A stretch of 64,000 nt of DNA from Tetracladium setigerum (lineage: Eukaryota; Ascomycota; Leotiomycetes; Helotiales): the NCBI GenBank assembly GCA_031472005.1, contig PZJY01000006.1, positions 1,178,001 through 1,242,000 on the forward strand. The letters are read 5' to 3'. How positions within the stretch are numbered: the first letter of the stretch is position 1; each line of letters begins with the position of its first letter. A program made the position numbers and the translations under genes. Shown here in pieces: positions 1 to 11,222 of the stretch. The notes under the pieces were generated by a model. That model was not told the DNA's origin and ran no database searches. It saw only the letters and a list, made by a program, of their open reading frames with translations.

Positions 1-1682
1 AAAGACACAGATTGGAGGCTAATATTGTTCCAAGAATAGGGAATCTGACTAGCGAGTGACTTCGAACTGCAAGGAACACACTTGAGCCTACCTCGAACAC
101 CAAGAAGGAAGAAGGCTTGCTGTTGGCTTCTCTGCTAGTAGTTTCATCGCTACTAGATGATCATACGTTTTCCATACCTGTCCTTTGATCGCCAGAGGGC
201 TTCTCTCACCAAAAGAACTAGACGTAGAAAGTAAACACCACGTGACATTTTGAATGCTAGGTCTCGCCTAACAGAACCGCGAATTATCTTGAGCTCGAGA
301 AGTCTCGGATTGCCACTTTACAAGGACTCGTCTCCCCTGTAAATTCCCAAGTAGAGGATGAAGATTGCAATTTCCTCGATCGATTGTTACTTGTGAGTTT
401 TGACGAGGGTGTAAAATCTAAAACTCTCAGAGAGCTGGAGCGAAGGTGAACGAAAGAAAACACTTGAGATCGGTGGTGACCTCAGCGTACATATGTCAGA
501 TCAACGTCGCATTATCCAATTCACAACTCACATAAATAAGCTTTTCTTGTTATTTTCGGAAATCCCCTTCCTTGCCTGGTCGGGTAATTCATCGGCAGGG
601 GGGCGCTTTTAGGCACTAGAGCCAGATGTGCTCACTCATCAACAAGATCTATCGAATCGCCGGTACAGTCAGTACTGTACAGTAATCCTCGCTCCTCCAA
701 AGTATTGTCCTGTCCGACCTGGGCACGTTGATAACGGAGACGTACTCCGTAGTAGTGTTCCTTATGCAACGAAGTATTGAAGTATCTGTCCCATACCTAT
801 TTTTATGAAAGCTAGCTCGGCTTGCTACGGACTTAACCATGATCGGCTCAAGGAACTATTAATATTAAAAGATGAAAAAATTTGCCTTCCTTGCTTGAAA
901 CATCATGCCCAAGAACGACCGAAAAAGTCGAAGCAGAAAAAAAGACTCGGCATTCGGCAAGGGTCGAGGATTGGGCTGTTGTGGATGCCGCGGTGCGACG
1001 TCATCATTATTCGGGACCGAGGCGTGTTTCTTCGTTTGGATTACTGCCAGCTACGAGCACGAACCGGAGGAGTTAGTTTGTTGGGATAAGGAGAATTAGA
1101 GTCACCTACTCATGTAGAATTAGAATTAGAAATCAATGACCTCATTTGCCTGCTTTTCATATCTCCGTCTTTTGCTTTGGATGACAGTTGTCCTGCCTGC
1201 CCTTCGCATAGTCATGGAATGAATGAGATTATGAGAAGAGAAGGGTAGCTCCACACTGTGGAATCAGCTCCGTCCCTTCTCGCTTTGCGGACGTAGCGAC
1301 ACACCCTCGCAAAACCCGAAGACCCGGCCGACAAAGCTTGATTGTTGTCTTTTTGCGAAGAGAATCTTTTGTGATTGGCGAGGAGGACGACTCAACGGGG
1401 GGAACAATACAGTAAGTAGGATCGCTCGCTTCTGCTTATTCATTTGCCGTGCCGTCAACCCACTTGAGCCCATTAATAGTGGGCACCTATGAAAGAGGCG
1501 TTGGGACTGGGACCGAGGCCGAGGAGGGAGGGATTCAAGACCTTCATAAAAGTATCAGAGCCCGCCACTTTCTGGCAAAACTTTATCATAACCACACACA
1601 CAAACATCCTTATCTCACTACACTTGCAGCAGCAGCATCAATTGCAATTTTGCACCTTGAGAAACACCTTTTTGTTCTCAAG
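1..1682. other. Intergenic region upstream of the MFS gene
   Basis: No gene is supported here; all open frames are short and overlap in several frames. It holds a GTACTGTAC motif at 672-680 and a TACTCCGTA motif at 743-751, both of which recur in other intergenic regions. The last few hundred bases should contain the promoter and leader of the transporter gene. Confidence 0.6.
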
Positions 1683-3701
1683 ATGAATGCCACCGATCTC
1701 CAGATCCAGAGCAATGAGCGCGAAGCCTCGCCCGAACGCTTCGCCAATACTCCCTCGGGACATCTTAAACATGAAGCTGAGGAGACGCCAATTGGACGAC
1801 CTAGCCATGAAATCGAGAGGATACCAACAGCTTCTTCCACCTCCACATCATCCTCAGAACATTCCGTCTCGCGGAGACCAACAACCATCAGCCGAGTATC
1901 TACACAGCGCGATCTAGAACGCCATCCTACCGTATTGAGCCGCATACAAACCGCCAGAAGTCAACATGTGGGCACCGTTGGACGAAGTGCCACAGGCAAG
2001 AGCCGAGATAGCAGGAGGCCTCTGCCGGAAATGGGAGTAGGGAAGCCATATCCTCCACCGTTGCCAGATCAAGAGGAATATGTCGTTGAGTTTGAGGGTC
2101 CGGATGATCCTCTCCATGCTCAGAATTGGCCGATGAAAAAGAAGTGCGTCACCATCACCAATTCATTTTTATCAAGTCTTTTGTAAACTTTACTAATAAT
2201 TAATTGCAGAGTTCTGACGGCCGTCATGCTTGGATACACGACCCTCGTCTCGGCATTTGCATCGAGTATATTTTCTACTGCCACCGGGGCCGTAGCAAAG
2301 CAGTACAACGTCTCTACAGAAGTGGGAATTTTGGGACTGTCATTTTATGTCTTGGGCTTTGCTTTAGGACCTATTTTCTGGGCTCCCCTTTCCGAGTTGA
2401 AGGGCAGAAGACTACCGTTGGTTATATCGATGTTTGGATTTTCCATCTTCCAGGTAGCCACAGCAGCTGGAAAGGATCTGCAAACAATCCTTCTTTGCAG
2501 ATTCTGGGGAGGTATGTTTACTCCGCAATTTTTTATCCGAGTTTCAAGGGCAGCACTAACATTTCACAAAGGAATCTTCGGAGCTTGCCCACTTGCAGTC
2601 GTTGCAGCTGTCTTCTCCGACATGTTCGACAACCGAACTCGTGGATTGGCAATTACTGTCTTCTCAATGACCGTCTTCTGTGGACCTCTCCTCGCGCCGT
2701 TCATCGGTGGCTTCATCGTGGAAAGTCATCTCGGTTGGAGATGGACTTCTTGGCTCACCGCAATCATGGGTTTCGTCGCCTTCTTCTTGGATCTCTTCTT
2801 CCTCGAAGAAACCTACCCACCCGTCATCCTCATCTCCAAAGCAAAGGAGCTCCGTCGCCGAACGAAGAACTGGGGCATCCACGCCAAGCAAGAGGAAATT
2901 GAAATTGACTTCCGTGAACTCATCAACAAGAATTTCTCTCGTCCTCTCCGCCTTCTCGTCACCGAGCCTATTGTCCTTCTTCTATCTATCTACATGGCCT
3001 TCATCTACGGGTTGCTTTACCTTTTCTTGACCGCTTACCCCATCGTATTCCAGCGAATTCACGGTATGAGCGCCGGGATTGGAGGTCTCCCATACTTTGG
3101 CATGATCATTGGCATGCTCATCGCAGGCGTGTACGTCGCCCTCACCCAACCATCATACAACCGTAAACTCCAAGCCAACAACGGCATCCCCATCCCCGAA
3201 TGGCGTCTCATGCCTGTCGTCATCGGCGGCATATCTTTCGCAGCCGGCCTCTTCTGGTTCGGTTGGTCCGGCTATCAAAAATCCACACACTGGATCGTCC
3301 CCACCCTGTCCGGTCTCCTCACTGGTTTCGGTCTCCTGGCCATCTTCCTGCAAGCCCTCAACTACCTCGTAGACGCCTACCTCATGTTCGCCGCCTCTGC
3401 CATCGCCGCCAACACGTTCCTTCGTTCGCTCGCTGGTGCTGGATTCCCGCTGTTCTCGCAGTATATGTTCAAGGGTCTGGGTGTGAATTGGGCAGGGACC
3501 TTGTTGGGATGTGTGGCGTTGGCTTTGGTGCCGATTCCAATTTGCTTTATTCTTTACGGTGCGAAGATTAGGGAGAAGAGTGCTTTTGCGCCGACGAGAC
3601 CCATGGTGCCGCAGACGGAAGAGGAAGAGGAGGAAGTCATCGCTGCGGATAGGGAGAGTGAGAAGAGTGCTGAGAGGAGGGCAGGAGATAATAATGTTTG
3701 A
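1683..3701 (+). CDS. MFS transporter, DHA1 family (polyamine/multidrug TPO-like)
   Basis: Plasma-membrane proton antiporter of the major facilitator superfamily, DHA1 branch, resembling yeast Tpo1/Flu1-type polyamine and drug exporters. Three exons: 1683-2143, 2210-2511, 2572-3701, giving 630 aa. Intron 1 (2144-2209) has a TACTAAT branch point; intron 2 (2512-2571) is 60 nt, in frame and stop-free, so its retention would only add 20 residues. The first ~155 residues are a Ser/Arg-rich hydrophilic tail ending in the family signature GPDDPLHAQNWP. Twelve membrane segments follow; motif A (SELKGRR) lies at about residues 215-221, and the C-terminal tail is Glu-rich. The ATG at 1683 opens the frame joined by the first intron. 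The family is clear from sequence; the substrate is not, and drug export is equally possible. Confidence 0.9.
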
Positions 3702-4720
3702 GTTTTGAGCTTGAGTGTGAGCTCGGCAATCTGAGATGGGATGAGATGGAAGTAAAGTACATAATTTGGGTACGTGGTGTGTTTTGATTTAAGCGAATTG
3801 GGTCAGAGAGTTATGAAAATCTAGCATGGCGTTGGTGGTATATTCCCTTTTTGGATACCTTGAACTGAGATGAAAACGAAGGAAGGGAAGATAGTCTACA
3901 GGATAAAGCTGCACCTACAAAAAAAATCTAATTTAATATGTTAAAACTCATATTGGCATTCATATATTGTTTACTATTCTAAGCTGTGCTGCATATAGCT
4001 TTGCTCGCTCGAGCGAGCTAGTCATACAGTACTACACCCTTAAGAAGATATGATACCGATTTTCTATTTTCTACTTTTTCGACTTTTCGACTTCTTAATG
4101 TTACCTTCATGACCCAGGACATTTTTGTGGAGGCATTGCTGAAGTTTATGTTGCTCTCGTTTTATGGCGGTAGTGAGTATCACTTCTAAAAAATATATAC
4201 ATATCAAATATCACATCAATCTTTAGAAAAAAGACCGCCAAGTCCGAGCAGTTTTGTTGCTACGCTTCCTTTCATTCACTCTCCGCACAATATCGAAGCA
4301 AGATATTGCTTCTTCTCCCTCTCTGTCCTATTCTCTCTCATACACCTCTAACCCCCACCTCTCCACCCCATCCACAACGCTAGATCTTCATGTACAAAGA
4401 GAAACCACCATGCCCATCTTTCCTTGATTGATAGGTGAGCATCTATCATCTCATCTGATCATCCCTCCTTCTGCCAATTCAAACCTATGTTATAACAAAA
4501 AAAAAGAGACACCCGCACAGAATATGCCTAATGCCCCACGCCAAACGCCATGCGACGACCTTGAAACAAGCATAAAAGCAAAAGAGTCACACACAGTTAT
4601 CCCGCTGAAATATTATTTAAAGAAAATGTGGGGGTCAAAGAACAACGGCGGGAGAGGATCGAGCATTCATTCCATCCATCATCGTACAGGCCACATCATA
4701 ACTCCTTCCTTTCCTTCTTA
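3702..4720. other. Convergent intergenic region (MFS 3' end / BUD6 3' end)
   Basis: No gene supported. It should contain the two facing 3' UTRs. A perfect 16-bp inverted repeat, GCTCGCTCGAGCGAGC, lies at 4003-4018 in otherwise AT-rich sequence. The open frames at 4428-4900 overlap BUD6 antisense and are not convincing. Confidence 0.5.
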
Positions 4721-7700
4721 TCATTGGGGAGTAGTAGGAGCCGCTTCCTCCACAACCTCCTCGCCACCTCCACCATTAGTCTCGGGCTCTTCGGCGGTCG
4801 CATCGGCTTGTGTCATTCCATTCTGACGTTCCCAGACCTCCTTGCGAATGCGATCATCCTTGGCCTTCCTCGCTCTCTCGACCTCCTCAAATCCTCCTGA
4901 TTTCTTCAGTCGTCCTTCATCCACAAAGTTTCCCAATTCTTTCTGAAACTCGCCTCCACGACGGGACTCGAGTTCCTTCTGGCGGAGCTTCTCTGCACGC
5001 TCAATGGCTTCCAGTCGGTTTTCGTGGTTTGGCTGCAAAGCGCGAACCTCGCCTAACACGCCTTCTTTAGCTGTTGAAGGGTCGACGGTTGAAACATGGT
5101 TCAAACCCCTTGACAAGACGCGCACGTTGCCTGGATTGTCTTTCAGTTGTTCTTTGGTGGCTTGTTCTACCAGGGCAAACGTTTGCTGGGCCTTCTCAAG
5201 ATCGTCTTGCAAATCTGCTGCTAGGTCTTCCTGCATAGTCAACTCTTCACGATCATTGCATACAGTCTCGAGTTCTTTCTCCCAGATCTTTGTCCAAATG
5301 GGACGTTCTCGCTTCAGGAACTCTTGCATCTTCTTGAGCTCAAGAGCAGCCTGTGAGATATCCTTCGCCACCGTCTCGAGTTGACGAGGAAGAGGACGAA
5401 CACCACGGAGAACAACGTCTTTGCGCAAGTCTTCCACAATATCTTGTAAATCATCGACCTGGCCAACCAGTTTGTCTGATTCTTCGCTGAGACCTTTCTT
5501 CCCAGCATTGACATAGCCTCGGCCAGCTTCTCCTTTAATTTCTGGAATCGCGGCTTTAACTGCAGCGGCTTTGACAGAGCTTGCCTTGCTCCTGATAGTT
5601 GTCATTGAGTTCTGAATGTCGGATTGGAATGCAGAGTATGTTTGACGTAGAACTGCAAGGTCTCGCCGAAGGCTTTGTATTTCGGTCATCTGTGCCTGGC
5701 TATCGACCTTCGAAGGGCTGACGAGATTGCTGCTTGGTCGGTTGTTATTCAAAGAAATTGGGGGTGGAGGAGGCGCTGAAGCCAAGCGGGCCATTTCCTT
5801 CGCCGCATCTTGTTGTCGATCTGATACACGTTGAATAGATGCTTGTTGGTCATCAACCGCGGTTTTGACGTTCTCAATAATCTTCTTGATGCCACCAAGT
5901 CCTTCATCGATGTGGCGTTTGACCTCGTCCAGAATTTCGACGTTCAAGACCAAAACGGCTCGATCCTTGATATCGCTGAGATCCTCGAGTTCATGACGCA
6001 CTCCAGATATCGGGTCCTGTATGTAGATTTCAGGCAAATCAACTCCATTGTTGTGGGTGTTCCAGGCAAACTTCTCGATAAATGCCAATTGCAACCGCGC
6101 AACCGACAAATCCTTGTACCCATCAGCTAATACGAATTTCTTCACCTTGGTCTTGTATTGCAGGAAGATTGTTAGCTCCTTTCCTGGTGGAGGAGATGGC
6201 TCCGGCGAAAATCGGCGGTCATTGGTTTGGAACGCTGCAGGTTCTTTGGTTATCGTTGCTGGGGCTTCTTCAAAGTTAGGTAGATCAGGCAATTTGGACT
6301 CTCTCTTCAACCGAGGCGCAGGCTCGGTGATAACAGGAAAATCATCAGACACAGGGCCATTTAATGTCGCACTTGGCGCATCGAAATCCACAATCGACTG
6401 TCTCAGCTTGTCCTCTGGAGTTTTGACAGTTGGACTGTCAGCTGGGGCTTGCTCTCCAGGTGGTGGAACGAAGATTTTGGATCCTTCTTCTTCTGTGATG
6501 ATGCTGGGAATTCGAGAGGGAGACACATCCTTTGTTTGTCGCGTTGAGTGTTGTCGAGAATGTCGCTGTTCCCTCTGTTTTGTACAGCTCTCATCGACTC
6601 GCGAGCATCGTTTCGTCCTCGATTCGGTATGGGCGAGTTTTGCGCAGGCATCATAGGAACCCCATTTGGAGATGCGCCGAGATGTTTGGAAATCTGATAG
6701 GCCGAGTACCTCCTAGAGGCACGTCTCTCCAGCTCTCCTCCTCTTTGTAAGGCTGCAAGCGCGTTTTGCTGTTTAGGTGGAGGTGGTGGGGGTGGGAAGG
6801 AGTCCACACTGAGCTCTACTGGAGGGTTTGAAGCGGGCATTTCATCTCCAGGATATGGGGGAAGAACTGGGATGTTCTGCATCGTAGTACTCGATAGTGT
6901 AGACTGATCGGAGGACATCGAACCTCGAGAGGGATCCCGAGGTGGCATCCCTCCTGGTCTTCTTGACGCGGAAGACATCCTTGGTGGCACCTCGGTTTGC
7001 GAAGAGCCACTGTCTCGACTGTCTTTCGCAGGAGCGTCGGCTTGGAAATTCTCTGAGATTCCTTGATCCAACAGAGTTGTCAACCCAGTATTTGTACTCC
7101 CCACACTGCTAACGCTGCTATTTCTTGGAAGCGAAGATTCGGTAGAGGCTGCTCCCTCTCTCTGTTGTTTGAGCCGCAACTTTTGCTGTTTACGCTTGAG
7201 GCCGTGCAGGAGATTGATGATGATATCCCTTATTCGTGGCAGATACTTCTCAAGACTCTCCACGCTAGCTTCCTGGCTGAGAGTTGACTCGAGAATATGC
7301 CGTAGGAGCTCAGGAACGTTCCCCAGATCGCTCACGTCAACATTTATCGCACCAAAGGCCCTGCAGGCAATGTTGAACTCGTATCCTAACCGCACGTAGA
7401 CATCCGATACCTGCGCATCTGTCGCTTGCCCCCTAGACCACTGCGTGAGGGTTTCTAAAAGTTGCTTGGTCGCGACCAGGAGGTGTGTGACGCTCTTTTC
7501 AATCTGGGACAAAGGAGGAGGCTGCTGCGGACTGCTTTGTGAAGATATCGATCCCTAAAGTGATGCGTATGTCAGCTTCCCGCTGGTAAAGTATTCACTT
7601 TCATGATAGAAATATGACCGCCCAAGAACCAGAGTCACCACACCCCCCAGCTCAACGTACATTTGTTCTCCTGCTCACACCCGAATTCTGTAATGATTTG

Positions 7701-7843
7701 GCCGACGCAGATGATGAAGTTCTCGGCTGGTTAGGAGGGGCCGGAGACATGGCTCTCGCAGGCACATTTGGTGGCGGACCTGGATCTGCTAAAGGGGAGC
7801 GTCGTGCAAAGCTGCGCTGCTGTTCTGGAGGCGTTGCCTGCAT
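4721..7843 (-). CDS. BUD6: Actin-interacting polarity protein Bud6/Aip3 (frame interrupted once)
   Basis: Polarisome subunit that binds actin and helps formins nucleate cables at hyphal tips and septa. Exon 1 is 7843-7679; intron 7678-7555 (GTGAGC..TAG) joins NSG to GSISS. The second exon carries the conserved N-terminal block (IEKSVTHLLVATKQLLETL), a Pro/Ser-rich linker and the RRYSAYQISKHLG motif. The C-terminal part (6526 to 4721) is the AIP3 domain, with an FLQYKTKVKKF block followed by long coiled coils. The two parts lie in different frames: one reads to about 6530 (..ESMRAVQNRG..) and the other resumes with ..PSRIPSIITEEE. No good intron fits; one extra base in the AAAGG run near 6527-6532 joins them, giving about 999 aa. 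A 92-nt intron with weak sites (6526-6435) is a less likely alternative because it would remove conserved-looking sequence. Confidence 0.88.
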
Positions 7844-10800
7844 GGCTAGGATTTGTAGTTCGTAGAAAGCTATATCTAACAGGTCATTATATCTGGACTG
7901 GTACAAAGACTCGTATTCACCGGCTGCGTATACTGAAGCCGAGTTGACGGGTGATTCGTAGTGATCAAGGATCGGATTAGTGAGGTTGAAGTCGAAATGT
8001 TGACCTCTCTTGCGATGGGTTGCAAAGCGAACAGCTTAGCTTGGCGCGTCAACTGATCCATCAGGGGCATGTCACATGCACTGGGGGGTTCAACCATATC
8101 TTCAAAGGCAAAATGTTAGATTGATGACTTGGTATGTGGTCTGATGATCTGTATCTGCTTGCTTTCTATGGATTTACACTTTCTGTTTAGGTCGCTCTCG
8201 TCGTTGCTCTTGTAAGATTACATGGAAGTTCAGCTGGTTGTGCAGGGCTGAAGTGTTTCTCGTCCTGCTTAAATCCCCAGGACAGGACCGGCTGGAGGTA
8301 GTTTCAACACATTTTGAAACCGGCAGTTTCAATTGAGTGATGACAACGGGCTTTGCGGGAGAAGCTAGGCTCGTTTGAAGACCAGAGCGAGCGTTGCTCT
8401 AATCGGCAGATGATCTTCTCTCAAGAATTCTGGCTTGTGGGCAACATCATAGCTTCAAGGTCATCTAACATCTATCGATATGCAGATGAGTACAAGTACA
8501 GTCCAATAGTGCTGGACACATCATGTACTGTAAATCTTACGATCCGATCTGAGGAAATCATCGAGGCCGAAACTCTATTTCCTAGATAGCCTCATAACCT
8601 GACCCGTAAACTTGGGGATCCTTGGGGACGATCAACAATCTCAGATATTGAAGAAGTGTAAACAAACAATTGAGCAAACAGTGGGCATCCGCGTAAACAT
8701 CTCATTTGACTCGGATAGTGATATGTCTTGATAAATGAGGTTTTGGGAGAAAGATGTTTCATGCGCTGTCGACAAAGTGAGACGTAAACAATGAGGGGGA
8801 GTTGCTGTAGCCATTTCTAGGCACAAACAACATTCTGCCATCGCCGAATGTGGCCTAAAGACATCACCTCTTCCAGAAGGATCAAATCAGTTTCAGGAAG
8901 TATGTCAGAAGATAGGTGATGGATATTGGTCAATCCGGGGTGCGTTGGTACTGAGAGAAACCTGCATCTGAACTTCTCGTATACTTATACGGAGGGGCGA
9001 TATTTGTACTGTACTGTACAGTACTTACTGTTCACTCGATATCGATGATGTTTGTTTCTATTTGGGTGTACGAAGTAGTAGTGATCATGTTCCTGGAAGA
9101 GGAAGAGGATCACGCCAGACAGCAGTGATTGGCCCAGGCACACAGGCTCAAGTCTTTTTTAAGTGTAGGGGAACTCGGGAAGTTGCTAGGATTAGCGAGA
9201 TCCGGGGCCGAAGAACGAGGTGGTCAATTGAATTAATGACTGGGAGCTGGCTTCGGGACGTGAAGCGGAAGAGGAACAGAGTCGTGTGCGCGCAGTATAT
9301 TCTGTAAAGGAGAGAGAGCGCGAGAGAGAAGATATAACGTAGGTAGTTCGGTAGGTAGAGAAGGACGGAGATAGGAGAGGAGACCAGGACAACGCAATTG
9401 CTTGTTCTGCCACCCGAACCGGGCAATATATTTCGTCGAGGTGGGGGGGGAGGATGATGTGTTTCATCCGCCCTACTCACTTCACCTGTGGGTACGAAGC
9501 CAGATCCAGACGCCCAACAAATATTGTGCCAAATTTATATCTTGCGCCCTGCTCGGTCGAGGAGGTCGGCGTCGACGTCGCATTGATTCTCAGTTATTAC
9601 GAAGTAGTCTCTCGCTTGGATCACATCCAGTCCATTGAAGCGAGGGTCTCTCATTATTGAACAGACCTTGGTTTTAGACAGCGCACGAAAACATCACTTC
9701 ACATCAAGAGGCCCGATCGCAGTGTGTGTCCACACTGTACCTCGTACGGTACGGCGAGGTTTAAGGCGGACTAGGCCAATGCGTGCGATCTTACCTTCTG
9801 CCTCGAAGTCCATAGTGCACAAAGAAGGAGACGGAGAAAGAGACAAACGGAGGCAGAAATGGAGAGAGAGAGAGAGAGAAACGCGGAGAGAAAGATAGGA
9901 ATGCCTGATATACCTTTTAGTCAAAAAATGTGGTGGCTGTTCAGAGCGACTTAACACAACAAAACAATACAAACATCACTTCCACATTTAAGCAACATAC
10001 ATCCCCCATTCAATATTGATTTTTGGAGAATGGGCACCATACTTCTAGCACATGCCCAGAGTTCCGAATAGAAACGTTCTAAGGATAGGTAGAATTCCAA
10101 TTATAATTTATACTTATAAATTATATTTCCGCCGTCCCAAGATCCGTCGTCGGTCAGTGCAGTCAGTCCACACGCAGCCGTTGAAATCAGGCCGGTCTAT
10201 TCCCCTTGCGGTCAAGGTCCGCCCTCTGGCAGCAGCTAGCGACTTCACCTCACTTGTTTGACTGTAAATTCCACCTCAGCTACCTCCCCATAAAGCTTTC
10301 CTTTCAACTCCTCCTCCCCTCCCCCCATCACCATTCACCTCTCCTCTCCCAGCTTGAGATTGAATGGACAGTGTCTGCGAAGGCCCATTGGAGTGAAGTT
10401 GCCCGTTGCCCTTTTCCATTCTTCTCTAGCGCTTTTTTGAGATTCTTTCCAACCACTTGTCACCTCCCTCCCAAAAGCGAGCATCGTACATTCCGCTGGC
10501 CTTGCCTCGACTGCCTTCTCTCGGAATCCTACTCGATTTCGATTTCGCAAACCCAAACCCACCCACCATCGCCCACCAAGGAGGAGAGATATCGTGCCCC
10601 TTCCGAGATCACCAGCTTGTGCGACATTGGTTGTTGAGAAGAGGAGCGAGGAGAGAGAGAGAAGAGCGAGCGAGTGCGTGTGAGAGAGAGCACAACACGC
10701 AAGGTGAGACACTTCCCGACCCGACAACTACTCCTGCCTTCAACAATTATTCAGGCACATGCACCTGGAAGCTCCTGCTGCATCGACTCGTCCTCGTCGG

Positions 10801-11222
10801 CCGGCCTGTCTATTGAGCCTCACTTTCCGATTGCGCCTTGTGCTAACCTCTCCAAAGTGACCCAGAAAGCTTTCTCTGCTACCCTACCCAGCTGCCCTTG
10901 CAAGCTAGGGGGTTGTCACCATAACCATCCATCGCCAAAGTTGCGCCGTGGAGTCCAACAGGGGAAGTAATACATATCCGGGTCCTTCATTCAAGAGGTA
11001 AGCGTCCTCCTCACCTTCGACGTGTGCCGTCGCCGCAAGTTGACATTCTGCCGGCACATTTTGTGCTGCTTTCCTTTCTGCACCTCACCTTCATCGCCAA
11101 TTGCCCACAACGCTAACTTTGTTTTCTTCTCCCCCTACAGACATCGAATCTGCCGGATTGATACGATAGTCCTCTCTACATTACGACTATCTGGATTCTG
11201 TCTGGAATAATTGTGTCGAATA
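7844..11222. other. Long intergenic/leader region between BUD6 and PBP1
   Basis: No coding gene is supported. 7844-8340 is probably the BUD6 leader. Three overlapping GTACTGTAC/GTACAGTAC copies lie at 9006-9024. Purine repeats occur at 9309-9330 and 9862-9880, and CT-rich promoter-like sequence at 10300-10560. Two plausible leader introns of the downstream PBP1 gene are visible: 10704-10753 (GTGAGA..CAG) and 10998-11140 (GTAAGC, branch GCTAAC, CCCTACAG). Confidence 0.5.
9862..9880. repeat. (GA)n microsatellite
   Basis: Uninterrupted GA dinucleotide run in intergenic DNA upstream of PBP1, with further interrupted GA tracts nearby. Confidence 0.9.

Noticed and set aside
6048..6656. 202-residue plus-strand frame over BUD6
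   Set aside because: Antisense to the conserved Bud6 coding sequence; no ATG-proximal or domain features of its own.
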